Shown here: one piece after another, positions 8,122 to 19,330 of the stretch | How the letters are laid out: each line of letters opens with the position of its first letter | How positions within the stretch are numbered: position 1 is the stretch's first letter | From: Sandaracinaceae bacterium | GTDB taxonomy: Bacteria > Myxococcota_A > Polyangia > Polyangiales > Houyiibacteriaceae | Direction: 5' to 3' | NCBI GenBank assembly: GCA_020633055.1 | Contig: JACKEJ010000007.1 | Coordinates: 558,001 to 622,000 of the forward strand | Length of the DNA stretch: 64,000 bases | Notes under the pieces: model-generated | The model's input: only the letters and a program-made list of their open reading frames with translations | What the model was told of the DNA's origin: nothing | Databases searched by the model: none | Position numbers and translations under genes: made by a program

Positions 8122-10356
8122 ATGACCGAGACCCACCACACCTTCTGCCGCATCTGCGAGTCCCTCTGCGGCCTCGAGGTCACCACCGACGCCGGCCGCG
8201 TCGTGCAGATTCGCCCCGACAAGCAGCACGTCGCCACCGACGGATACGGCTGTGTCAAAGGGCTGAAGCAACACAAGATGTACGACTCGCCCGACCGCTT
8301 GAAGTACCCGCTCAAGCGCGTGGGCGGGCGCTTCGAGCGCATCTCGTGGGAGCAGGCGTTGTCCGAGATCGGCGCGAAGGTGCAGCAGCTGCGCGGCATC
8401 CACCCGGACAGCATCGCCATGTACGTCGGCACCGCGGCCGGCTTCGGCGTGCTGCACCCGGTGTTCGCGGCGGGCTTCATGCAGGGGCTCGGCTCGGGCA
8501 GCATGTACGCGTCCGCGACGCAGGACTGCGCCAACAAGTTCGCGGTCAGCAAGCAGCTCTACGGGTTCCCCTTCAGCCTCAGCTTCCCGGACATCGACCG
8601 CACCGAGTGCCTCATCATCGTGGGCGCCAACCCCGCCATCTCCAAGTGGTCGTTCCTCCAGGTGAGCAACCCCATCAAGCGCCTGCGCGCCATGGAGGAG
8701 CGGGGGGCGAAGCTCTACGTGGTGGACCCGCGTCGCACGGAGACCGCGCGCGTGGCGGGCGAGTACGTGGGCATCCGGCCCAACACGGACGTGTTCTTCT
8801 ACCTCTCGTTCCTCAACGAGCTGCTCGCCCAGGGCGGGGTCGACCGCGAGCGCGTCGAGCGCTTCACGAAGCGCTTCGATAAGCTGGTGGCCATCGCGGA
8901 CGGCTGGACGCCCGAGCGCACGGAGACCGTCACGCACGTGCCCGCCGCCAAGCTGCGCGAGATGGTCACGGCCTACCGCACGGCGAAGGGCGCCGCGCTC
9001 TACTGCTCCACGGGCGTCAACATGGGGACGCACGGCTCGCTGGCCTTCTGGCTGCAAGAGGCCATCAACGCCATCAGCGGCAACCTCGACCGGCGCGGCG
9101 GCACGCTCGTGGGCGAGGGGGTCTTCGACTTCGCGGCCTTCGGCAAGCGCACGCGCATGTTCCTGAGCGGTCACAAGGGCCGCGTCGGGGAGTTCGAGGC
9201 CGTGAACGACGCGCTCCCTGGCGGTGTGCTGGCGGACGAAATCCTCACGCCCGGCGACCGGCAGGTGCGCGCGCTGTTCGTCACGGGGGGCAACCCGCTC
9301 ATCACCATGAGCAACGCCAACCGCCTGCGCGACGCCTTCACCAAGCTCGAGCTGCTGGTGTGCCTGGACATCCAGATGAGCGAGACGGCGCACCTCGCCA
9401 ACTACGTGCTGCCCTGCACCTCGCCGCTGCAGCGTCCGGACCTGCCCTTCATCTTCCCACTGCTGCTCGGCATGCAGTCCCGGCCCTACCTGCAAGCCAC
9501 AAGCGCGGTGTTGCCGCCCGAGGGCGAGCAGCGCGACGAGGCCACCATCTACACGCAGCTCGCGCAGGCGTGCGGGATCAGCCTGTTCCGCGGCAAGCCG
9601 CTCCAGATGCTGCTGGAGGCGAGCATCCGTCGTCAGCAACGCAAGCACCCGGAGCTCCAGCCCGCCATCCCGCAGGAGCGCATCCTGGACCTACTGCTGC
9701 GCGCCAGCCGCGAGGGCAGCTTCGAGGCCCTCCTCGCGAAGACGCACGGCCAAGAGCGGCCGGAGCACCGCCCCGGCTCGTTCCTGGGCAAGCGGGTCAT
9801 CCACGAGGACGGCCGCATGGACCTCGCGCCTCCCTCACTCATCACCGAGGCGAAGAAGCTGTCGGCCACGTTCGAACGTGAGCACGCGCAGCGCCATGAG
9901 CTCAAGCTCATCACCAAGCGCGCCATCACCACCCACAACAGCTGGACTCACAACATCGAGGACTTCGTGGAGGGCGGCACCAACTACCTGTACATGCACC
10001 CGGACGACGCGGCTGCGCGCGGCTTGGAGGCGGGTGACATGGTGGACGTGAGGACGAAGACCGCCGCCGTGCGGGTCCCGCTGCAGCTCCTGTCGGAGCT
10101 GCTCCCGGGCGTGTGCGCGCTGCCCCACGGCTGGGGTCACCAGCACGCCAAGGGCATGTCCGTGGCGAGCCGCACGCGCGGCGTGAACGTCAACGTGCTC
10201 GCGGCCGATGGCGCCGACCAACTGGAGCGCGTCTCCGGGATGGCGCATCTGACAGGCTTCGTGGTCGAGGTGACCAAGGCGGCCGGCCCGCAAGACGTGG
10301 AGAGCTGGAGCGGGCTCCCCGAGGACCGCTTCCACGCCGCGCAGCTCGCCCTGTAG
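8122..10356 (+). CDS. Molybdopterin (bis-MGD) oxidoreductase, cytoplasmic
   Basis: The 744-residue protein begins with CRICESLCGLEV, continuing to a fourth Cys in GYGCVKG, the C-x2-C-x3-C-xn-C site for a [4Fe-4S] cluster of the formate dehydrogenase/nitrate reductase group. A Mo-ligand candidate is the Cys in SATQDCANK near residue 137. Later come the MGD-binding motifs (GANPAISKW, VVDPRRTETA, VTGGNPLI) and the C-terminal MopD beta-barrel from about residue 600 (THNSWTHNIEDF, HGWGHQHAKG). There is no Tat signal, so it should be cytoplasmic. The substrate is unknown, and no partner subunit is adjacent. Convergent with pgsA, leaving 12 bp. Confidence 0.9.
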   Translation: MTETHHTFCRICESLCGLEVTTDAGRVVQIRPDKQHVATDGYGCVKGLKQHKMYDSPDRLKYPLKRVGGRFERISWEQALSEIGAKVQQLRGIHPDSIAMYVGTAAGFGVLHPVFAAGFMQGLGSGSMYASATQDCANKFAVSKQLYGFPFSLSFPDIDRTECLIIVGANPAISKWSFLQVSNPIKRLRAMEERGAKLYVVDPRRTETARVAGEYVGIRPNTDVFFYLSFLNELLAQGGVDRERVERFTKRFDKLVAIADGWTPERTETVTHVPAAKLREMVTAYRTAKGAALYCSTGVNMGTHGSLAFWLQEAINAISGNLDRRGGTLVGEGVFDFAAFGKRTRMFLSGHKGRVGEFEAVNDALPGGVLADEILTPGDRQVRALFVTGGNPLITMSNANRLRDAFTKLELLVCLDIQMSETAHLANYVLPCTSPLQRPDLPFIFPLLLGMQSRPYLQATSAVLPPEGEQRDEATIYTQLAQACGISLFRGKPLQMLLEASIRRQQRKHPELQPAIPQERILDLLLRASREGSFEALLAKTHGQERPEHRPGSFLGKRVIHEDGRMDLAPPSLITEAKKLSATFEREHAQRHELKLITKRAITTHNSWTHNIEDFVEGGTNYLYMHPDDAAARGLEAGDMVDVRTKTAAVRVPLQLLSELLPGVCALPHGWGHQHAKGMSVASRTRGVNVNVLAADGADQLERVSGMAHLTGFVVEVTKAAGPQDVESWSGLPEDRFHAAQLAL

Positions 10357-10368
10357 CGGACGGCGGGC

Positions 10369-11040
<672 letters not shown>

Positions 11041-11162
11041 CGTGCTCGGACTCGTGGTTGGCGACCCTAGCAGCCCGCCCACGGGTTGGCGAATCTCCTC
11101 GGACGCCGGCTTCCGAGCGGCGGCGGGCCCGCGGCGTGGCGCGGCGGCGCCCGCCTCCGAGG

Positions 11163-12410
11163 TCAGCGGACCAGCACCACGCCTTCGCCACGGAACACCA
11201 GGCGCTCGCCGTCGGCGCTCGGGAACAGCCGCCCGGTCCAACCGACGAGGCGCTCCGGCGCGAGCCGCACGGCCTCGTCGCTGACCGCGACGCCCGTCGG
11301 CAACGACGAGAGCAACAACGCGACGCGCCCATTCCCGCGCAGCTGTGTGAACGCGCCGCTCGCGGCGCCGAGGGGCAAGGTCGCGCTCTCGAACGACAGC
11401 TGATGCTCGAACGCCACCACCACCCCCTCGCGGACGTACAGCGGCGCCTCGTCCAGCGCGAGCACGATGAAGCGCTCCCCGTCCTGTGGATGAGCGACTG
11501 CGCTCACCGGCCCACGCCAGCGGCGAATGGGCCGCTCGCCGCCGAGTGTCTCTTCGGTATCGGCGCCCTGTGCCCTCCGTGCGACTGGCTCGGACTCGAG
11601 TGCCCCGCGGACCGCCGTGAGGCCGACCTCGCGCACGTACAGCGCCGTCTCGGCGTGTAGCAGCAGCTCGCCCTGGGTGCCCAAGGCCAGGGCGCTCTGT
11701 GTCGGAAACGTCGCCGTCCAATCGCGCACGATCTCGGCGAGGGTCGGCGGCTGAAACGTCGCGGCGACGGGCGTCGTCGAGGACTGCGCGGCCTGCTCGC
11801 GTCGCTGCGCAGCGATGGCGTCCAGGTCGGAAGGCGCGACATCGCTCCGGAGGCTGCCCACGAGCTCCGCCTCGTCCTCGGGACGCGGTGTGACGGCGCG
11901 CGTCTCGCCCGTCCCGCGGCCTTCGAGCTCTTGCTCCATGCGCCGAGCCATGGCGGCCTGGCCGCCACGCAGGAATGCGCCACGAGCCTCCTCGAGCTGC
12001 CCGCGGCGCCAGTGGATGAGGCCCATGTAGCCCCAGGCCTTGCTGTGATCCGGTTGGATGCGCAGCGCCTCGTGGACGTGCTGCAGGGCATCGTCGGCCT
12101 GCCCCGTCTTGAACAACGCAAGCGAGAGGTTGACGCGCAGGGTCGGGTCTCGGGGGAAGGTGCGGACCAGCTGCTGCCAGATCTCGATCGCGCGCGGGTA
12201 CAGGCCGAGCCGGAAGTACACGCCTGCCAACAGATCCTGACTCTTGGCGTCCTGGGGCTGCAGGCCGAGCGCCTTCTCGAGCTCGCCTTTCGCTTCGACG
12301 ACGCGGTCGTTCAGCAGCATCTCGCTGCCGCGGTACAGATGGAAAAGGAAGTCGTCCGGACCTGTGGCGACGCTGGGGATGCTGTCGTGCGAGGAGAGCT
12401 GCGGGTCCAT
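11163..12410 (-). CDS. TPR protein with C-terminal AIM24-like domain
   Basis: A 415-residue protein. Residues 25-160 form about four TPR units (LFHLYRGSEMLLNDRVVEAK, LLAGVYFRLGLYPRAIEIWQ, ALFKTGQADDALQHVHEALR, GYMGLIHWRRGQLEEARGAF). A charged linker follows. From about residue 230 a beta-rich domain has phrases seen in AIM24/TRAP-like proteins, such as APLYVREGVVVAFEHQLSFE and QLRGNGRVALLL. AIM24-like bacterial domains have no settled function. No signal peptide. The ATG at 12410 is preferred because upstream sequence loses coding character, but no clear ribosome-binding site is seen; an alternative ATG lies at about 12470. Confidence 0.75.
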   Translation of the reverse strand: MDPQLSSHDSIPSVATGPDDFLFHLYRGSEMLLNDRVVEAKGELEKALGLQPQDAKSQDLLAGVYFRLGLYPRAIEIWQQLVRTFPRDPTLRVNLSLALFKTGQADDALQHVHEALRIQPDHSKAWGYMGLIHWRRGQLEEARGAFLRGGQAAMARRMEQELEGRGTGETRAVTPRPEDEAELVGSLRSDVAPSDLDAIAAQRREQAAQSSTTPVAATFQPPTLAEIVRDWTATFPTQSALALGTQGELLLHAETALYVREVGLTAVRGALESEPVARRAQGADTEETLGGERPIRRWRGPVSAVAHPQDGERFIVLALDEAPLYVREGVVVAFEHQLSFESATLPLGAASGAFTQLRGNGRVALLLSSLPTGVAVSDEAVRLAPERLVGWTGRLFPSADGERLVFRGEGVVLVR

Positions 12411-12664
12411 GAGGGTCTCGCACCGTATCGTCGCAGCTCGCGTGGGGTCAATCCGTACGACCGCTGACATTTTCTCAGCACACCACGACGGGCGGGCTCG
12501 ACCTCGCTTTCGTTTGGCTCGCCCCCCGACCCACGTGTCAGGCTCTCCGAGTGCGACCCTCACCTCCACCCGGTCCTGCCGACGCTCGCCCTGCCGCCCT
12601 GCCGGCGCGAATCGACGCGCCGGCAGGGGCGTGCTTCGCCCCGTCCCCCACCGCGCGCCCGCGG

Positions 12665-12949
12665 ATGGCGTGGAAGCTCGTGGGCGCGTTGAGCGTGATG
12701 CTGCTGCTGGGCCCCCTCGCTCGGGCGCAAGCGCCCAGCGAGGCGGGCGCGCCCTCGGAGCCAGCGCCGCGGGTGCAGACCGACCCGGAGACGGGAGAGC
12801 GCTACGTCGAGGTCCACCCCACCGAGCCACTCGCCCAGGGGCGTTGGCCCGTCGAGGCGTGGCTGGTGTGGACCGTCGGAGCGTTGGGCGCCCTGGGCGC
12901 CGCCGTGTTCCTTCTGCGCCGTGTCCGGCGAGCGCCGCGCGGACGCTGA
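12665..12949 (+). CDS. Small exported protein with C-terminal membrane anchor
   Basis: Codes for 94 residues. The ATG at 12665 begins a clear signal peptide (MAWKLVGALSVMLLLGPLARAQA). The short mature part is Pro/Glu-rich and ends in a membrane helix (VEAWLVWTVGALGALGAAVF) followed by an Arg-rich tail. It starts 3 bp before the next gene ends its leader, so it is in an operon with the LPG-synthase-like gene and may be its accessory. A longer start (GTG at 12551) is possible but adds only low-complexity residues. No family recognised. Confidence 0.55.
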   Translation: MAWKLVGALSVMLLLGPLARAQAPSEAGAPSEPAPRVQTDPETGERYVEVHPTEPLAQGRWPVEAWLVWTVGALGALGAAVFLLRRVRRAPRGR

Positions 12950-12952
12950 CGC

Positions 12953-14050
12953 ATGATCCATTCCGACGAGCCCGACATGGACCGGCTCCCCGCGCAGCCG
13001 CGCCCCGCCGAGACCGCCCCCGAAGCACAGGAGTCCAGGGAGCATGACCGCGGTGCGGCTCCCGCAGACGCCACGCGCGGGGTCGTGCGCAAGGTGATGC
13101 TGGGCACGGTGTTGGGCGCCCTGGTGCTCGCCGCCCTCGCCTTCTACGCCGACGCGCAGCAGCTCCGGCAGGCCCTGGTCAGCCTGGACGTCCGGTACTT
13201 CGCCCTCGCCCTCGTGCTGGCCACGTCCAACTACGCGCTTCGCTTCCTGCGTTGGCAATACTACTTGCGGGCCGTGGACGTACACATCCCCGTCGCGCGG
13301 AGCGCACGTGTCTTCGTTTCTGGGTTCGTGATGAGCGTCACGCCCGGAAAGCTGGGCGAGGTGTTCAAGTCCATGCTGCTCTTCGAGTCCGATGGGGTCC
13401 CGCTCGCGCGCACGGCCCCGATCGTGCTCGCGGAGCGCATCACCGACTTGATCGCGCTCGTCACCCTCGCCGCGCTGGGAAGCCTCGCCTTCCCCGAAGC
13501 AACGGCAGCGGCCCTGCTCGGGGCGCTCACGGTGATCGCCCTGCTGGCGATGGTCGGGATCCGTCCCGTCGGCAACTTCGCGCTGAGCCTCGGCGCTCGT
13601 CTCCCGCTCGTACGGCGGGCTGTGCCCCCAGCGAGAGAGGCGCTCGAGAGCTTGCGCACCATGTTGCGCCCAGCTGCGCTGCTGACGACGAGCGTCCTCT
13701 CGATGATCTCGTGGAGCCTCGAGTGCGCGGCGTTGTTCGCGCTGGTGCACGGCTTCCCCGACCACACCATCACGCCGCTCGCCGCCGCCTTTTCATACGC
13801 GGCACCCACCATCGTCGGCGCGTTGGCCATGCTCCCTGGCGGTGTCGGGCTGACCGAGGCAGGCATGACCGGCGCCCTGCTGCAGGTCGGCGGCGCAACG
13901 ATGACGCGCGGCAGCGCAGGCGCCATCACCATCCTCATTCGCCTCGCCACGTTGTGGTGGGCCGTACTGCTGGGCCTCGTGGCGCTCTTCGCGTTTCGCC
14001 GCCATGACGTCCCGAACGCTTTGGCTACCCAAAAACCAGCGACTACGTAG
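12953..14050 (+). CDS. Lysylphosphatidylglycerol synthase-type transmembrane protein (UPF0104)
   Basis: The 365-residue protein has a 45-residue polar N-terminus and then about eight membrane helices. It carries the family landmarks of the LPG_synthase_TM domain: YALRFLRWQYYLRA near residue 94, the conserved SGFVMSVTPGKLGEVFKS near 122, RT..IVLAERITDL near 152 and MLPGGVGLTEAGM near 293. The family is the flippase-like half of MprF and occurs alone in many bacteria, where it is thought to handle lipids or lipid-linked sugars. No catalytic aminoacyl-transferase half is present. Neighbour to a PAP2 phosphatase, consistent with envelope lipid metabolism. Confidence 0.88.
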   Translation: MIHSDEPDMDRLPAQPRPAETAPEAQESREHDRGAAPADATRGVVRKVMLGTVLGALVLAALAFYADAQQLRQALVSLDVRYFALALVLATSNYALRFLRWQYYLRAVDVHIPVARSARVFVSGFVMSVTPGKLGEVFKSMLLFESDGVPLARTAPIVLAERITDLIALVTLAALGSLAFPEATAAALLGALTVIALLAMVGIRPVGNFALSLGARLPLVRRAVPPAREALESLRTMLRPAALLTTSVLSMISWSLECAALFALVHGFPDHTITPLAAAFSYAAPTIVGALAMLPGGVGLTEAGMTGALLQVGGATMTRGSAGAITILIRLATLWWAVLLGLVALFAFRRHDVPNALATQKPATT

Positions 14051-14145
14051 TCGCAACAACAAACTTCGAGTTGCCCTTTCCCTCCGTTTTGGACCAGCAT
14101 ACGGGTCACCTCGGGAGGAACGGTCCGAGGGGACACCGAACCAGC

Positions 14146-15153
14146 ATGCACCAGCCCGACGCCTACAGCCCGCGCAGCGTCCGCGAAGCCGCCAGCACGG
14201 CCCTGCAGAACTGCGCGCTGCAAGACCTCGCCGCCCTCGCGTTCCACGTGTACATGCTCCTGCGCGTGTCCGTCGCGCCTGACAGCCACGAGCGCGACAT
14301 GGCCATCCGCTACGGCGTGGCCCTCTTGTCGGCCACGGCGTCGGCGCTCCTCATCGCGCGCGGGGAGGTCCTCCGCCCGGGGCCGGCGCGCTCCATCCTG
14401 TATCGGGTGGGCATCTTCGCGCCGGTGGTGCTCTCGTACTTCCAGATGCGCTTTCTGTTGCCAGCCCTGCAGCCAGCGCTCGTGGACCGGCACCTCTACT
14501 CCCTCGACCGCAGCCTCTTCGGCACCACGCCCGCGCTCTGGTTTCAGCAGTTCAACCAGCTGCACATCGTGGAGTGGGTGTCCTTCTTCTACTACAGCTA
14601 CTTCGCGCTGATGATCCTGTGCCTCATCCCGCCGCTCTTCCTGGACAAGGGCAAGCGGCAGATCGAGATGATGGTGGGCGGCTTGGTGGTAGCCACGATG
14701 GGTCACTTCGTGTACACGCTGGTCCCCGGCAAGGGCCCCGTGGCGACGCTCGACTTCGAGCCGCTGAATGGTGGCTTCTGGTGGCACCAGGTCGAGGTCA
14801 CGGTCGCCAACGCGGGCGCGCAGCTGGACATCTTCCCCTCGCTCCACACGGCGTACCCCATGTTCTTCGCGCTCCACGCGTTCGGCTGGCGCCACACCAA
14901 CCCGTATCGCTATGTCTGGTTCGTGCTCGCGTTCTTCTCCGCGAACATCATCGTCGCCACGATGTTCCTGCGCTGGCACTGGTTCGTGGACGTCGTCGCA
15001 GGCATGCTGCTGGCAGTCTTGGCGCGGCAGTGCGGCAAGTTCGTGTCCGAGCGCGAGGCGGAACGAGGCCTGCATGGGGACGACAGGCAGCCCGTCTGGG
15101 AGCCCATCTACCCGAAGAAGGCGGCACGAGCGAGCACGTCGCCGGCCGAGTGA
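14146..15153 (+). CDS. PAP2-family membrane phosphatase (Aur1/Ipt1-like)
   Basis: A 335-residue membrane protein with about six helices. It has the PAP2_3 features: a C1-like VPGKGP near residue 192, the C2 motif FPSLHTAYP near 230 with the catalytic His, and C3 RWHWFVDVVAGM near 277 with the second His and Asp. Members are phosphatidate or inositol-phosphorylceramide-type phosphotransferases. The ATG at 14146 (MHQPDAYSPRS) is chosen over an upstream TTG. It follows the flippase-like gene by 95 bp on the same strand and could be in the same transcript. Confidence 0.85.
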   Translation: MHQPDAYSPRSVREAASTALQNCALQDLAALAFHVYMLLRVSVAPDSHERDMAIRYGVALLSATASALLIARGEVLRPGPARSILYRVGIFAPVVLSYFQMRFLLPALQPALVDRHLYSLDRSLFGTTPALWFQQFNQLHIVEWVSFFYYSYFALMILCLIPPLFLDKGKRQIEMMVGGLVVATMGHFVYTLVPGKGPVATLDFEPLNGGFWWHQVEVTVANAGAQLDIFPSLHTAYPMFFALHAFGWRHTNPYRYVWFVLAFFSANIIVATMFLRWHWFVDVVAGMLLAVLARQCGKFVSEREAERGLHGDDRQPVWEPIYPKKAARASTSPAE

Positions 15154-15228
15154 CCTCAGCAGGCGCCGCCGGCCGTGAGGGCCTCGTGAGTGCCGCGGTG
15201 CCGCTTGGGACCAGACACCTTCCGAGGC

Positions 15229-16131
15229 TCAGGGAGGAGGAGTCCCCACGGGGTCGGGCGGCTCGTCGCTCTCGAGCGCAGGCGGAGCTGGCGTGTCGAG
15301 CAACGCGTCCGGCCGCAGCCCGGCTAGGTCGCCGAGGACATTGCCCTCGTCGTCCGTGAACACCGATTCGCGGCCGAACACCGTGTAGACGCGCACCCGT
15401 CCCTCGGGCCCAGCGACGTCGGGCATGACCGCGTCGTCCTCACGCCGGAGCGCGACCGTCTCGATGCGCTCGGCCGGACGCCGGAAGTCCAGCACGGGGC
15501 CGCGCACCGTCTCGCCCGCGCCCAGGTCCAGATGCTGGCGAATCCACGCGCCGATCAGCGCCCTGCCCGGCCCAACGACGGCCACCGGCGTCTCGGCGCG
15601 GAAGGTGAAGTACTCGTGACCGTCCTCGGACTGCCGGGTCATCGTGGGGGGTGTCGTGCGCAGCTCGTACAGCCGGGTGTCCGGCGTGGGGGCGCGGCGC
15701 CCTGCGGGCGGGCGCGGCATGCTCATGCGCTTCCAGGCGCGCAGAGGCCGGAACTGCTCGTCGAACACCACCTCGACATCGCTGATGCCCATCGGCCACT
15801 CCTGCCGAATGGTCATGACGTGCAGGCAGGCGCGCCTGCGCAGCTCCCAGTGCTCCACCACGGCCTGGTCACGCATCTCGGGGCCGGACCGGAGATGACC
15901 CGACGCCAGGACCTCGCCTGCCGGAAGCTCGGACATCCCAGGGCAGGTGGGGTATGGCAGGCGCTCGACATGCTCCGCTGGGGGTCTCTTCAAGCACCCT
16001 TCACAGCCAGCGGCCACGCTGACGAGGCACAGCACAAACGAAAACAGCAGCCATGGGGGCTGCTGCGTTCGTGTCCAGCCATGCTGGGGCGGCCTATTCA
16101 GCGGCCGCCTCCTCGGCGCCCTCGGCGGCAT
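15229..16131 (-). CDS. Lipoprotein at the end of the act-cox operon, function unknown
   Basis: Codes for 300 residues from the ATG at 16131, which lies 38 bp inside the 3' end of the coxIV-like gene. An Arg-rich N-terminus leads to a hydrophobic core and the lipobox VAAGC. The mature part begins CEGCLKRPPAEH and has beta-type segments with no motif that I can assign; it ends in a Pro-rich tail (DEPPDPVGTPPP). The position suggests a periplasmic accessory of the oxidase but this is inference. The start is uncertain because no good Shine-Dalgarno sequence is seen; a start nearer the hydrophobic core would need CTG or GTG. Confidence 0.6.
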   Translation of the reverse strand: MPPRAPRRRPLNRPPQHGWTRTQQPPWLLFSFVLCLVSVAAGCEGCLKRPPAEHVERLPYPTCPGMSELPAGEVLASGHLRSGPEMRDQAVVEHWELRRRACLHVMTIRQEWPMGISDVEVVFDEQFRPLRAWKRMSMPRPPAGRRAPTPDTRLYELRTTPPTMTRQSEDGHEYFTFRAETPVAVVGPGRALIGAWIRQHLDLGAGETVRGPVLDFRRPAERIETVALRREDDAVMPDVAGPEGRVRVYTVFGRESVFTDDEGNVLGDLAGLRPDALLDTPAPPALESDEPPDPVGTPPP

Positions 16132-16807
16132 GCGCGTCCTCGCCGTCCTCGCCGTCCTGGGCGTCCTCGGGGTCAGCGACATCCGGCTCCTCTTGCGCCG
16201 CGGGCTCCGCGTGGCTGGGTTCGTGGGCAGCCGCTTCGGGCTCTGCTGCGGCGTGGTCGCCCTCGGCCGCAGCGTGGTCACCCTCGGCCGCCCCGTGGTC
16301 GCCCTCGGCAGCGGCGTGACCTTCGCCATGCTCGCCATGACCCTCCGGCAGCGCTGGCATGGCCACGAACTCACCGTTGTCGTACCCGGTCGCGATGCCC
16401 GCCGCGAACTCGCCGGTGCGAGCGTCGCGCTGGGTGCCATGGATCCCGTCGACCCGGCCTCGATGGCCCGTGTCGTTCGACGTGTAGCCGAAGAAGATGG
16501 CCATGAAGAGCACCGAGCCCAAGAAGAACGACGTGTTGAACGCCTTCTCGTACTTGAGGTGCATGAACCACGTCCCGACCAGCGTCGCCTTCACAGACGC
16601 GATCAAGAGGGCGACGGCGAGGTTCCACTCACCGAGGCGCACGTAGTAGGCCGCGATGGTGATACCGGTCAGCGCGAAGAGCGCGCCGATGACGATCAGG
16701 TTCGTCTTGACCGGGGTGATGTGTGCGTGGACGTAGTAGCCGTCGCCGCACGGGTCGCCGTAGTCCTCGTGCCCGGCGTGCTCATCGTGGGTGTGTTCGT
16801 TGCTCAT
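16094..16807 (-). CDS. ctaF: Cytochrome c oxidase subunit IV (caa3 type) with long acidic/His tail
   Basis: A 237-residue protein. Residues 28-110 form the COX4_pro domain with three membrane helices (NLIVIGALFALTGITIAAYY, WNLAVALLIASVKATLVGTWFMH split by a turn, FNTSFFLGSVLFMAIFFGY). The N-terminus is His-rich (HTHDEHAGHED). After residue 140 an unusual tail is acidic, Ala-rich and His-rich, with 7-residue repeats (GDHAAAE) about four times. Usual subunit IV proteins are near 100 residues, so the tail is a clear extension. It could bind copper or calcium, which is inference. It follows subunit III by 10 bp. Confidence 0.85.
   Translation of the reverse strand: MSNEHTHDEHAGHEDYGDPCGDGYYVHAHITPVKTNLIVIGALFALTGITIAAYYVRLGEWNLAVALLIASVKATLVGTWFMHLKYEKAFNTSFFLGSVLFMAIFFGYTSNDTGHRGRVDGIHGTQRDARTGEFAAGIATGYDNGEFVAMPALPEGHGEHGEGHAAAEGDHGAAEGDHAAAEGDHAAAEPEAAAHEPSHAEPAAQEEPDVADPEDAQDGEDGEDAHAAEGAEEAAAE
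16253..16321 (-). repeat. Tandem 21-bp repeats in the subunit IV tail
   Basis: Three full 21-bp units (16253-16273, 16274-16294, 16295-16315) plus a partial fourth from 16316. Each codes for the heptad GDHAAAE or a variant. The units keep the reading frame, so copy-number change would alter tail length without breaking the gene. Confidence 0.8.
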
Positions 16808-16817
16808 GGATTGCGTC

Positions 16818-17632
16818 TCAGTCGATGAGGTAGAGGAGCGGGAAGAGGTAGATCCAGATGAGGTCCACCAAGTGCCAGTACAGCGCGACCAGGTCGACCG
16901 GCGTGAAGAAGTCCTTGGAGAACTCGCCGCGCTCGTTGCGCAGGATGATCCACACCATGATGCCGATGCCGATGAGCACGTGCAGACCGTGCACGCCCGT
17001 CATGACGAAGTAGATGCCGAAGAAGCTGCGCAGGTGGTACGGGTACGTCATCGCCGCCCCGTCCACGACGGCGCCAGCGCCCGCGTTGTGCGCGCCCAGC
17101 ACGGCGTGGCTGAGCTCCTCGATGCCGTGCACGCTCGGAGGCTCGGCGCACACGCCAGCGGCGTTGAGGTTGAAGTTCGGGCACAGCCAATACTTGCCGG
17201 GCAGGAAGCCGACGTGGAACTTGTGCGTGTACTCGAAGTACTTCACCACCATGAAGCCGAGGGCACAGAGGATGGTGATGACCAGCATCTGGGTCACCTT
17301 CTTCTGCTCGCCCACCTGCGCGTAGCGCACCGCCATGGCGGCCGTGAAGCTCGAGATGAGCAGCACGAACGTGTTCAGGCCACCCATCCTGGCATCGAGG
17401 AGGTGAGAGCCCACCGAGAAGGCCTCGGGGTGCGCCGTACGGTACAGGGCGTAGGCCACGAAGAGACCGCTGAAGAACAGGATCTCCTGGGCGAGGAAGG
17501 CCCAGACGCCCAGCTTGGCAGCGTCGAACTGCTGGACCGGCGTGTCGAAGTGGTGCGCGAGATACGCCGGGCCGTGGTGGCCATGGTCGTCGTGCGCGTG
17601 AGCGGCGTGTGTGTCGGTTGCCATGGTCTTAC

Positions 17633-17636
<4 letters not shown>
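16818..17636 (-). CDS. ctaE: Cytochrome c oxidase subunit III
   Basis: A 272-residue membrane protein of the heme-copper oxidase subunit III family, with seven helices predicted. Landmarks are KLGVWAFLAQEILFFSGLFVAY near residue 41, the conserved GLNTFVLLISSFT near 86, and GVHGLHVLIGI near 214. A His-rich N-terminus (HAAHAHDDHGHHG) is present. A GTG at 17636 overlaps the subunit I stop by 4 nt (GTGA), in keeping with most junctions in this operon; an ATG four codons in (17624) is the alternative. A loop with three Cys (WLCPNFNLNAAGVCAEPP) enlarges the middle of the protein. Confidence 0.93.
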
Positions 17637-19327
<1,691 letters not shown>

Positions 19328-19330
19328 GGT

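Noticed and set aside
7087..9648. Minus-strand frame of 853 codons
   Set aside because: Antisense to mvaB and the molybdopterin oxidoreductase, both of which have full motif sets.
17367..17376. GAACGTGTTC, the operator core, within the subunit III gene
   Set aside because: It lies in coding sequence (LNTFVLL), lacks the outer T/A bases on both sides and is expected by chance at this GC content.
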